Below are positions 48,901 through 56,194 of a stretch of DNA of 63,161 nt, one piece after another (within the stretch, counting starts at the first letter, position 1; every line of letters begins with the position of its first letter). The position numbers and the translations under genes were made by a program. The stretch spans positions 1 through 63,161 of the IMG/VR virus record IMGVR_UViG_3300027262_000003; one strand, given 5' to 3'. The stretch is from a virus. The notes under the pieces are model-generated. The model saw nothing but the letters and a program-made list of their open reading frames with translations, was not told where the DNA came from and searched no databases.

Positions 48901-49128
48901 GTCGCCAGAAAATCCGTAATATGTGCCACTCTCTGTGGTTATGAAACTTCCTGATCCAGTAGCTGTTAGTTCTGGTGTTCCGCTTAAATTCTTAGACCAT
49001 TTAGCATCTCTTCCCCCGCCTGTTAGAAAAGCAGCATAGCAAAACTCACACTCTATGACAGCATCAACTGTTTGAGCATTGCCTGAAAAAAATGGCAAAA
49101 TAAATAATACGATAAGTAACTTTTTCAT
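45925..49128 (-). CDS. Giant Cys-rich exported adhesin-like protein
   Basis: This 1067-residue protein has a signal peptide (LIVLFILPFFSGNAQ) followed by repeated beta domains. By hand count about 79 residues are Cys (7 percent). The recurring pattern CNC or CxC near domain borders (CLCEP, CDCEV, CNCPS, CSCSD) suggests tandem Ig-like or disulfide-knot modules. The C-terminal 90 residues (LPSEIKGTSSFNETF...SYKILIR) form a separate beta domain. No enzyme motif is seen. It is probably surface-exposed and used for adhesion or shielding. Overlaps with both neighbours indicate operon membership. Confidence 0.75.
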   Translation of the reverse strand: MKKLLIVLFILPFFSGNAQTVDAVIECEFCYAAFLTGGGRDAKWSKNLSGTPELTATGSGSFITTESGTYYGFSGDCDKPECNSIAQFNVTVFEVATFECVISLDGGATFQVDPDCSYANAVCYNDDDIIVGIQNLQPAGTTIQWLPNLESSLTINPEYNGCQGGQSIGFNLETPDGCKKSGSWNIVLDDPANCCLCEPIVTIDNCIIRVDASSAACQEYFAGGEGLVMECSPAQAGSPNFTVNSGITTYDMTNDTGCHNSLWTSRKITQNGDACCDITTPSIQANCVPPLEPVCDCEVNIDTGVNDCEMIIDFVGSDCGSLYSNVNLAYYGNGASPAGSTTFPESFCNLQNITPGVDITVSLSGCPNGDGWYGIQLSGATDPCTVRNFGFAKLTTCTQDPVCDPAPTVTAPSDESVCWTTEGFNSYQLGSDWFINNCSNWSGSVTAPSGCNINISSNGSFFVGQSTCEEYGVFTINLTCNSGDCAGETFSDTWTITNNCVDPSCNCPSFNFPDQTWCSGTGNYDFDPTPFGNYGDCSSASDLWEKNGNLTDLNTIVDIDGPGRYCYVVSCTPTGCSQCRTEHCFDVVTQCNCNSTVTLTSNGCILTASATNCPNATYTFVSPSGQQFPNGSSNTFTATASGNWIVSVRGCEGCNALNAQTTVNCNVNNCSCSDSQTTASFDPSNCRINISDSCPDRTWVVLKWNSSGCTGGGNTNVGSGNGNSTYNVTENGFYQVIFIGTNGCSNLMTTCNEFNCAPTCNCNATLLFDPDECELCWSYQGADCDNFESRRILNPDGSATLISGNSGCTSVSADGTYTLNSRDVSGNSNCPEKNWNANVSGCEGCTGTDSYSPFPLSANCFAAGYGWSWGYNYNCSDDCCGPIEFDGTFEVIANGSLVFSQQYTFTTNCGDTEDIFETINIGNTDPCDISTIRFSGFVTSNCTSNTFDVIRGSQFFNQFCNCPSSLINDANYLMSTNYLPSEIKGTSSFNETFIAQESKNYIFELSSYYRKDQFIINEYDSGCIRTQSGIDNNEPFIYEIELDQGEQVNIQVNECTQLSNSYKILIR

Positions 49129-49496
49129 TCAGCTGGTTCTGGTTCTTCAAAGCAAGCCCAATTAGGCGTAGCTTTTTTGCAAATGTCAAACTCATAACTA
49201 ACCCTACTACTGCACCCTAAGCTCTCACAAACACAACTGACAAATACTGTATGACTCCCAACAGATAAAGTACCTGCATGAATAGTTACAGTTCCATCTA
49301 TCTGTGATACTGTGCCCTCTGATGTACCATAGCTATAATTATTCGTGCTGTAATTATCAGTGCATGTGCTTGGACCTAAAGTAATATCTTGACTCTCACA
49401 AAAGGGGCCACAAGGAATAAAGGCAATGTCAACTACCTCCACACTTGGACATGATAGCCAAAGGAAAATCAATAATATGATGCTATTCCTAATCAT
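49125..49496 (-). CDS. Small exported Cys-containing lipoprotein
   Basis: This 123-residue protein has a signal with lipobox LWLSC (Cys16). The mature part is a beta domain with Cys pairs (FIPCGPFCES, VSCVCESLGC) like the domains of the larger neighbours. It has 4-nt overlaps on both sides. It may be a short accessory subunit of the Cys-rich surface system. Confidence 0.65.
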   Translation of the reverse strand: MIRNSIILLIFLWLSCPSVEVVDIAFIPCGPFCESQDITLGPSTCTDNYSTNNYSYGTSEGTVSQIDGTVTIHAGTLSVGSHTVFVSCVCESLGCSSRVSYEFDICKKATPNWACFEEPEPAE

Positions 49497-50374
49497 AGAC
49501 AGTCCTCATTTTGAAAGGTGGTTTTGACAAATAGATTTGCAGAACACATGACTGTACAGCCTTCTGCATCTGTCACCTCTACATGATAGGCTCCGTCATC
49601 TGTCACTATTGGATCTTCTACTGTAGATGTAAAACCATTTGGACCTGACCATACATAAGTGAATGGTGCGTTGCTTCCTGTTACTGTCAAATCAAATTGC
49701 CCAGACGGTGTATTATTTCTGCATATTTTGACGTTCTCGACTGAACAAGATAAGTCACTGTCTGATATTACAATCTTCTCCACTGCTGCACCCATACACA
49801 TACAATCATCTGTGACATCTTCGCTGACGGTCACTGAGTAAGTACCTGCCATTATTACATCTATGCATTCTGTCGTTTCGCCTGTGCTCCATACAAAATC
49901 AGGATTGACATAATTATTAGTCACTGCACAGATCTCTACCGACTCATCACAGAGCAACTCGTAAGGTGCTGATATTTCGACTATGTATTTCTCGCAGCAA
50001 TCCTCACTGCCTCCACCTTCACATGGGATGTATAGGGTAGTGGTTCCTGATCCAACACATCCTGTACAGTCTGGAAAAGAACCTGAGTATGTAAATGAGT
50101 AAGGTCCGCAAACCATTGGATCAAAACAGTGGTCATGTGGCCATTGGCTACCCTGAGTATAAATTGTTTCGCCTACTGGTGAATTGAGAATGGTGATAGT
50201 GCCGCCTGGATCTGGCCTTAATCCATTTTCGTTAGAGTCAATTAAGTCTATGAAGTTATGACACTCTAACCAATAGGCAATATGCAATTGGTGTTTCGTA
50301 TGCTGATCATATTTATCATATGCATACCAAACACCAATTGTTATTAATATTATTAAGACTATCCAACGTTTCAA
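49493..50374 (-). CDS. Membrane-anchored Ig/PKD-like protein
   Basis: This 293-residue protein has an N-terminal hydrophobic segment (WIVLIILITIGVWYAYD), which is more like an anchor than a cleaved signal. The rest contains Ig/PKD-like or SprB-repeat-like sequence (FTYVWSGPNGFTSTVEDPIV, YHVEVTDAEGC) and many Cys. Such modules are common in Bacteroidetes surface proteins. It is encoded within the exported-protein block. Confidence 0.7.
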   Translation of the reverse strand: MKRWIVLIILITIGVWYAYDKYDQHTKHQLHIAYWLECHNFIDLIDSNENGLRPDPGGTITILNSPVGETIYTQGSQWPHDHCFDPMVCGPYSFTYSGSFPDCTGCVGSGTTTLYIPCEGGGSEDCCEKYIVEISAPYELLCDESVEICAVTNNYVNPDFVWSTGETTECIDVIMAGTYSVTVSEDVTDDCMCMGAAVEKIVISDSDLSCSVENVKICRNNTPSGQFDLTVTGSNAPFTYVWSGPNGFTSTVEDPIVTDDGAYHVEVTDAEGCTVMCSANLFVKTTFQNEDCL

Positions 50375-50383
50375 TAGTGGTTT

Positions 50384-51040
50384 TTATGGGTCGCAAATTT
50401 CTAATTGTACTGGTAATTTCACTTGTACCGTCACATCAATTGTAGACACACAACCATCTGGGAATGTCACTGTAGCCGTGAATACATCACCGTCAGTACA
50501 TGGACTACAAATTTCTGTATTGTTTCCTGTAGCGACGACTGCACCTGAGATGTCAGTCCATTCAACAGTAGACCCTGCTGGCAGTCCTGGTATATTACCA
50601 TTCATCTGATCAGTCTCACAGACTCTATGAGTACAATTCCCTTGATTACCATCTGCAACATAGCCGCCTTGACCTGGTGGCACTGGTATTGTCCTTAATT
50701 GACAAGATAAATCTGGTGCTGCTGATACTGGCACTGAGAAAATAGTAACGTTCTCACATGGAGCAGTAGGATCATCACATGTACAGGTGACTGAGAAATC
50801 AAAAGTAGGAGCTGTGAAGTTAGCAGGTATATTGTATGTAGCCACACCACTTGCATCAACGGTTACACCTGTAGAAGCAATATAAGTATATCCACTACCA
50901 TAATTGTCAGAACATCCTGCATCAACCATTCCAGTCGCTCCATTTGGACCTAAACAAATAGGATCACAAATGACATCCTGAGAGAACACTGCAATAGAAA
51001 TAAGTGATAATAGTATAATTAAAATAATCTTATCTCTCAT
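50384..51040 (-). CDS. Exported Cys-containing protein
   Basis: This 218-residue protein has a signal peptide (IILIILLSLISIAVFSQ). Two beta domains follow with Cys in pairs (VICDPICLG, VTCTCDDPTAPC, CSPC). It is similar in style to its neighbours, suggesting a family of related modules. No enzymatic site is seen. Confidence 0.68.
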   Translation of the reverse strand: MRDKIILIILLSLISIAVFSQDVICDPICLGPNGATGMVDAGCSDNYGSGYTYIASTGVTVDASGVATYNIPANFTAPTFDFSVTCTCDDPTAPCENVTIFSVPVSAAPDLSCQLRTIPVPPGQGGYVADGNQGNCTHRVCETDQMNGNIPGLPAGSTVEWTDISGAVVATGNNTEICSPCTDGDVFTATVTFPDGCVSTIDVTVQVKLPVQLEICDP

Positions 51041-51350
51041 CCTTAAAATATTTTTTAGTCATAACATAGAGTCTCAATTCACCTTCTTTTTTTTCTCTTC
51101 TTTCTTTTTCCTCTAAAGCCATTTGGTATTGAAAAACATCATTGCCATCAAGTGAAATTTTACTTTTCTTTTCAATGACTTTTAATTCCAATGATTCCTC
51201 ATCCGCTTTTCTGATGATCACTGTTTTCTTATCAATCAGCTCTGTTAATGTCCTATAAGTAATTCCTCCAAGTGGTGGAGGTGCTACAACTACCTGCCCA
51301 AATCCCACAAAGGAAATAGCCGATAAAATAAGTGTTGTGATTATTTTCAT
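51030..51350 (-). CDS. Small exported protein
   Basis: This 106-residue protein has a signal peptide (LILSAISFVGFGQ) followed by a Pro-rich start (VVVAPPPLGG) and a charged helix (ALEEKERREKKEGELRLYVM). It could be a spanin-like or periplasmic linker protein. It overlaps the next gene by 11 nt. Confidence 0.62.
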   Translation of the reverse strand: MKIITTLILSAISFVGFGQVVVAPPPLGGITYRTLTELIDKKTVIIRKADEESLELKVIEKKSKISLDGNDVFQYQMALEEKERREKKEGELRLYVMTKKYFKDER

Positions 51351-52255
51351 TGTATTTGATTTAAGCCTAAGTCAACTATCGCAGCAGCATTAAGGTGGAC
51401 ATTATCACACCAAGTATATTGCTCTGTACTATGTGCGACTCCCGAGAAGTCTATAGCGAGTTGATCAAAGGCATTATTGATATTCGTAATTCCGTTAGCT
51501 GGATAAATGACTGACCCAGTTTTTAATTTTATAAAATTCCATTCTGGTAGCTGACCTATATGACCATTTAAGCCATTGATCAAGTCAGTCATATTAGAAT
51601 AATAATTTGCTGAATTAGTCGCTCCTGTATCTGCTTCTCCTTGAGTCCATATGACTTTTAAGACATTGACATTTCTTGTGCCTGCCCATGCGATTAAATC
51701 ATCATAAGCATCTAATGTAGTCTGATATAATTCATTAGGAGTATTGACATTCCAGTCTGAGTCATTAGGGTCTTGAAATAAAGATGTACCACCGTCAGCG
51801 ACTTTTAATAATACCGTGACATTACAGTTCTCTTTTGAAAACTCATTAGCATAAACAGAACCAACTGAATAATGATCGCTGAACCCGACATATCCAGTAT
51901 TGCTACCAAATTCTAATAGATCACCAAAGCCATACCCATTACCTCCTACATTCGTATTCCATACATGAGCATCTCCGTCACTTGTAACTAAACTTAAATC
52001 ATCTCCACATCGTGCACCTGCATTAGATTGACCTAATTCGATAATCACATCAATGTTGCATCCACAAGGTCTGTATTCAGTAATACCTCCATCATCAATA
52101 AATGAAAAAACATTAGTCTCTTCTAAATATACCATCTCTGACTCATTAAAAGAATCAGAGATAGATGATTTACATGTGTCCATTTCGCTTTGCGCAAAAC
52201 CAAAGACAGAAAAAATAACTGCCACTATTCCAATATATCTCTTGAGTCCTATCAT
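51347..52255 (-). CDS. SGNH/SASA-type carbohydrate esterase, exported
   Basis: This 302-residue protein has a signal peptide (VAVIFSVFGFAQ). The catalytic block I is LGQSNAG (Ser77 as nucleophile), block III WTQGEAD (203-209) and block V DNVHLN (284-289, catalytic Asp/His). These are the hallmarks of sialate O-acetylesterase-like SGNH hydrolases, which remove acetyl groups from glycans. It directly follows the tail-fibre-like gene. It could strip acetyl groups from host capsule or O-antigen during adsorption or release. Confidence 0.85.
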   Translation of the reverse strand: MIGLKRYIGIVAVIFSVFGFAQSEMDTCKSSISDSFNESEMVYLEETNVFSFIDDGGITEYRPCGCNIDVIIELGQSNAGARCGDDLSLVTSDGDAHVWNTNVGGNGYGFGDLLEFGSNTGYVGFSDHYSVGSVYANEFSKENCNVTVLLKVADGGTSLFQDPNDSDWNVNTPNELYQTTLDAYDDLIAWAGTRNVNVLKVIWTQGEADTGATNSANYYSNMTDLINGLNGHIGQLPEWNFIKLKTGSVIYPANGITNINNAFDQLAIDFSGVAHSTEQYTWCDNVHLNAAAIVDLGLNQIQ

Positions 52256-54646
52256 TTATTTCTGTAATTCTTTGATTTGTTTTTCTAAGTCGTTTATTTT
52301 TTCAGCTTGTGCCTTTATAAGCGATAAGATTAATCCATCCATATCAGCCGTTTCTATTTTTTCATGATCGTGAATAACTCCAATGTCATGACCTACGACA
52401 TTGTAAAAATCCTCTGCCATGATACCAATATGCTGATCCTGATAACCTTGATAAGCCCACTTCGTAATGTCAACATTCAAGAACCGATCATACATTGATT
52501 GATAATTAACTGTTGAGAAATCATGCTTGAATTTCCTTGCTGATATTGCCGCCCAAGCTGTTGCACCAGCTCCTAATGTTGCACCTGTTAATTGAGCTTG
52601 ATCTGAGTACATCCATATACCATTCTGACCGACCATTTTAACCTCGTCGGTATTAGTAGAATTTAAAGGGACGTTGTTAGCTGTGTTCCATAGAAAAACT
52701 CTATCATGTAAGGCATGCGAATTAGTCCCTAATATGACTGATGAATTAGTATTATTTCCTTCATTTCCATTACCTACTGCAATGGTAGATCCTGTATTTA
52801 CAAAAACACCATTTATTCCAGATAAGAATGAATTGATTGAATTTCTATGGCTCATGTTCTGACCGCCTAAATAATTATTTTGACCGTCAAATGATCTTAC
52901 TTGCTGACCTATGACTGATGATCGACTTGTTTCATCTATTTTATTTCCAGCACCAAAGACAACATTATCAAATGAATTATCTACTCTGTTTTGCTGACCA
53001 CCTACCCAAGTGTTATCACTATTATCTATTGAATCTCTTGTACCTATAGCACCAGAGGCTAATGAATTTAAGGCTATGTTATCTTGACCAAACCATAGTC
53101 CATTTTGTGAAGCCTGAATATCATTTCTTCTACCTCCACCAAATGAGTGATGAGAAGCCCTCCAGTAATTCTCACGACCTGCAAAAAATCCAGACTGAGA
53201 TAGTTCATTGTTATTAGTCCTACCTCCTGTCATAGACCAGTTACCATTAGAAGTAACATCATTTGAATTGACTATATTAATTCTATGATTTGTCGTAACT
53301 CCCGTCATTAATGCATTATCACTATCCATCCCCGACACAATCAAATCAAAGTCACCTGTGCTGCCTCCATGTAACAATCCTGTATGTAATGTCTTATGTA
53401 ATCTTAGTACACAATTTTCATTAAACTGCCTGCCATCCTCATCTAAGTAAACTTCATTCGCACATAGTTCTTCTTCTACCGTTCCGTTTGGATTAAGAAA
53501 CTGTAATGACTCACTAATGCCATCAGCATTAGTAATTCGCTGTACAAAAGGTGGATCATGCAAGACAATTGTATCAGCTTCACATGTACTTGATACATGT
53601 ACAATCAAGGTATCTTGAGCGACATATAATGAGCTTGGATGTACCGCTGGAATATCTTCACATTCGCTGATTGAACCAACTAAGTCTAAAGGAAATGTTG
53701 TGTCCGTTCCTGTCTGTGGATCAGTAGACGTAATGATTAATTGACTACTGTCTGCATTATAGGCGAAGTCAGTAATACATGATCTACAGAATGTAACTTT
53801 GCTTCCGTCTGGAGACGTGATCGTAGTATTGCCGCCTGTATTAGTCCATGATACTGTCGTGTCTGTTATCGTATCTCCTACATTATTTGCATCCGCATCT
53901 TGTAAATTATACGTTCCATCTCCATTGTCAACCATTGTATAACAGTCAGCACATTCGCTCCCACCTTCTGGATAAGGCACTGTTGAAACTGTATTGCCGT
54001 CTACATCAATTAAGATTAAATTACCATCTGCATCTGTGCCTAAAGTGTAGCTTGGACAAGTCTCACAGAAAGTAACTACTGTGCCTTCATCAGTTGTAAA
54101 TGTTCCCGTACCTGTACCATCTATGTCTACGCTTAATATTCCATCATCACCATCTTCGCCTGGAGTTCCTGGTGCTCCAGTTTCTCCTGGTGGACCTGTT
54201 TCTCCGTCAGGTCCTGGTTCGCCTTGTGGGCCAGCCTCTCCTGGTGCTCCATCAGCACCGTCAGCTCCAGCAGGACCTGGTTCATTAGGTGGACATTCTG
54301 CACAATCCCCTACGATATCACCACCGCCTCCACCTGACTTGAGACATTCGATTAAATCAGCATCACTCGTAAAGTTTACGATTCGACTTTTTGAATATCT
54401 TGTACCATCTATATTAACCATAGTTGATGTAAATGAAACATCATTATAGCCTACAGAAAAATTACGTTGTGCGCCTGTCACCACGTCAGAGACTTGTAAT
54501 CCTTGAAATGGTGTCGCTGTATAATTCCCTGACTTAGTAAATTCTGTCTGCAATTCACAGACACATTCAATAGATATTGGATTTAATTTCTGAGCACTTA
54601 CATTAAGCGCAAAGAGTAATGAAAAAAGTAATGCTATATGTTTCAT
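52256..54646 (-). CDS. Collagen-like tail fibre with S74 self-cleaving chaperone domain
   Basis: The ATG at 54646 gives a 796-residue protein that begins with a signal peptide (IALLFSLLFALNVSAQ). The ATG at 54673 is less likely. Residues 123-169 are Gly-X-Y collagen-like repeats. About 480-650 form short repeats like YadA heads or phage fibre shafts (GAGNKIDETSRSSVIGQQ). The last 100 residues are an S74 intramolecular chaperone with ISARKFKHDF and HIGIMAEDFYNVVG, ending in a coiled coil. The catalytic Ser and Lys of ISARKFK fit auto-cleavage. The signal peptide is unusual for a phage fibre. Confidence 0.88.
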   Translation of the reverse strand: MKHIALLFSLLFALNVSAQKLNPISIECVCELQTEFTKSGNYTATPFQGLQVSDVVTGAQRNFSVGYNDVSFTSTMVNIDGTRYSKSRIVNFTSDADLIECLKSGGGGGDIVGDCAECPPNEPGPAGADGADGAPGEAGPQGEPGPDGETGPPGETGAPGTPGEDGDDGILSVDIDGTGTGTFTTDEGTVVTFCETCPSYTLGTDADGNLILIDVDGNTVSTVPYPEGGSECADCYTMVDNGDGTYNLQDADANNVGDTITDTTVSWTNTGGNTTITSPDGSKVTFCRSCITDFAYNADSSQLIITSTDPQTGTDTTFPLDLVGSISECEDIPAVHPSSLYVAQDTLIVHVSSTCEADTIVLHDPPFVQRITNADGISESLQFLNPNGTVEEELCANEVYLDEDGRQFNENCVLRLHKTLHTGLLHGGSTGDFDLIVSGMDSDNALMTGVTTNHRINIVNSNDVTSNGNWSMTGGRTNNNELSQSGFFAGRENYWRASHHSFGGGRRNDIQASQNGLWFGQDNIALNSLASGAIGTRDSIDNSDNTWVGGQQNRVDNSFDNVVFGAGNKIDETSRSSVIGQQVRSFDGQNNYLGGQNMSHRNSINSFLSGINGVFVNTGSTIAVGNGNEGNNTNSSVILGTNSHALHDRVFLWNTANNVPLNSTNTDEVKMVGQNGIWMYSDQAQLTGATLGAGATAWAAISARKFKHDFSTVNYQSMYDRFLNVDITKWAYQGYQDQHIGIMAEDFYNVVGHDIGVIHDHEKIETADMDGLILSLIKAQAEKINDLEKQIKELQK

Positions 54647-54672
54647 GTTTAAATTATTTGTGATCCAGTTCA

Positions 54673-55011
54673 TTATTCACTTTTTAATTCAGATATCTTT
54701 TTGATAATATCAGTTTGTAATGTCATAAACATCTGTTCTAAATGATCTACTCTCTTTGTCAGCTCATCGTTCTGAGTTTTCAATTGAGCGATTTCAATGT
54801 TTTTCTTTTCAATTTCTTGAGGATCTTTTCCCAGAATCGAATAAATAATCGGACTCAATGAACCGACTAAAACACCGATGATCAACTTAATGACATCATT
54901 ATTCTTTTCGGGTATCTCGAAAAAGAATAAACTAACTGTAATCATGATCACGATGACAAACATCAGGATCGCTCCATAATAATTCTTCGCCTCTTTCATA
55001 AATTCTCCCAC
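54673..55011 (-). CDS. Small membrane protein with coiled coil, holin candidate
   Basis: This 112-residue protein has two membrane helices (AILMFVIVIMITVSLFFFEI and IIGVLVGSLSPIIYSIL) linked by a polar turn. A C-terminal coiled coil (DELTKRVDHLEQMFMTL) follows. This layout is typical of class II holins. It lies between a virion-like exported gene and the tail fibre. Lysis function is inferred. Confidence 0.65.
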   Translation of the reverse strand: MGEFMKEAKNYYGAILMFVIVIMITVSLFFFEIPEKNNDVIKLIIGVLVGSLSPIIYSILGKDPQEIEKKNIEIAQLKTQNDELTKRVDHLEQMFMTLQTDIIKKISELKSE

Positions 55012-55012
55012 T

Positions 55013-56194
55013 CTATTTATTTAGTGCTTCAAAAATCAACTGACTTAAAAATGGTTCGTTTAACATACTATAATTTTTAAGCCCTAATAATTTCGCCCAG
55101 ACTTTATTTTCTTTTAATGTGTAATTTGAAGCTATTTGTTTTGCTGTTAGGTTTCTGATTTCTGAGAATTTGTCATCTGCATCAGAAATCATTTTATCTA
55201 TCTCCGATTGAAATTCATCTATCTGATTACCTGATTTTTCTTCTGCTAATTTTACGGCTGATTGGTATTCTTTTTCATTTATAAAAATAGTAGCACCTTC
55301 AATTGGTTCATCAACTCCATATGTCACGCCTTGGTCTTCCTCTAATATCCAATATTGAGTTTCTTGAATTTGATTAGCGACAACTCCTGTAATCTCATCT
55401 CTTGGATTAAATGAGAAATTAGCCTCTGATCTTAATCCTGGTATGTACCTGAAATATGAATCGCTTTGTGAGCTTGTGACTTGATACCTTTCTCTTACTT
55501 GAACTTGAACTGTAGCACCTGCTGGTACATTTAACCTATATCCATGACCACTTCCAAAAGGAATTATATTTTCTTGTACTGATCTTACGATATCAGGACT
55601 CGTATCATTTCTTGTGTCCTTGTATCTATACTTATGATAAGTCTTAGTCCATACCGGTGTCCCATTTATCACTAACCTATAGTCAGCCCATAGCCTTGCT
55701 CTATTTCTTCTGGATAATAAATAGTGATTTCCAAAATCAAGATTCACTGTCATGTCAGTTATGCAGTTAGGCGATGTTCTTGCTACACTTACATTAGCCC
55801 AATCTCCTTCAGTTCTTGGAATATTAGCATTCTGAGTTATTGGCGTCCATGCTGACCACCAGCCTGTTCGATTTGTTCCATTTTCAAAATCCCCTGTACA
55901 ACGTTCAATGTCTATGTCTGTTAGATACCCATTGTTTGCTACAAAAGCATCTACCTGAGATTCTGTTAATTGTGTATCATTCAAATCTGGATGATCTACT
56001 AATTCATTAATGCAATCTGAGAACTTATTCAAATCATCACATGATAACTCATAAGGATCTGGAAAATCTATACACTTATTAATATCTTCGCAATCAGCTT
56101 TAGCCACTCCTGCCCAGCATTCAATAAACAAGACTTCTTGAGTATTTGCTAAAGTCGCTAAAAAAGTAATTATTGTAATTAATATATATCTCAT
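55013..56194 (-). CDS. Exported structural-like protein
   Basis: This 393-residue protein has a signal peptide (LITIITFLATLANTQ). Early Cys (CWAGVAKADCEDINKC) are followed by a long beta region with LLSRRNRARLWADYRLVING. The C-terminus is helical (EEKSGNQIDEFQSEIDKMIS). It follows the 793-residue lipoprotein with a 4-nt overlap. A tail or surface-array component is inferred. Confidence 0.65.
   Translation of the reverse strand: MRYILITIITFLATLANTQEVLFIECWAGVAKADCEDINKCIDFPDPYELSCDDLNKFSDCINELVDHPDLNDTQLTESQVDAFVANNGYLTDIDIERCTGDFENGTNRTGWWSAWTPITQNANIPRTEGDWANVSVARTSPNCITDMTVNLDFGNHYLLSRRNRARLWADYRLVINGTPVWTKTYHKYRYKDTRNDTSPDIVRSVQENIIPFGSGHGYRLNVPAGATVQVQVRERYQVTSSQSDSYFRYIPGLRSEANFSFNPRDEITGVVANQIQETQYWILEEDQGVTYGVDEPIEGATIFINEKEYQSAVKLAEEKSGNQIDEFQSEIDKMISDADDKFSEIRNLTAKQIASNYTLKENKVWAKLLGLKNYSMLNEPFLSQLIFEALNK

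Noticed and set aside
49038-49128. Type IX secretion system substrate assignment for the 1067-residue protein
   Set aside because: It has a signal peptide and ends in SYKILIR, but the conserved C-terminal sorting domain (P-N-P motif and following repeats) is not visible.
54081-54449. Plus-strand Pro/Ser-rich ORF opposite the collagen-like repeats
   Set aside because: It is the complement of Gly-Pro repeats of the tail fibre. Such antisense frames are open by composition only.
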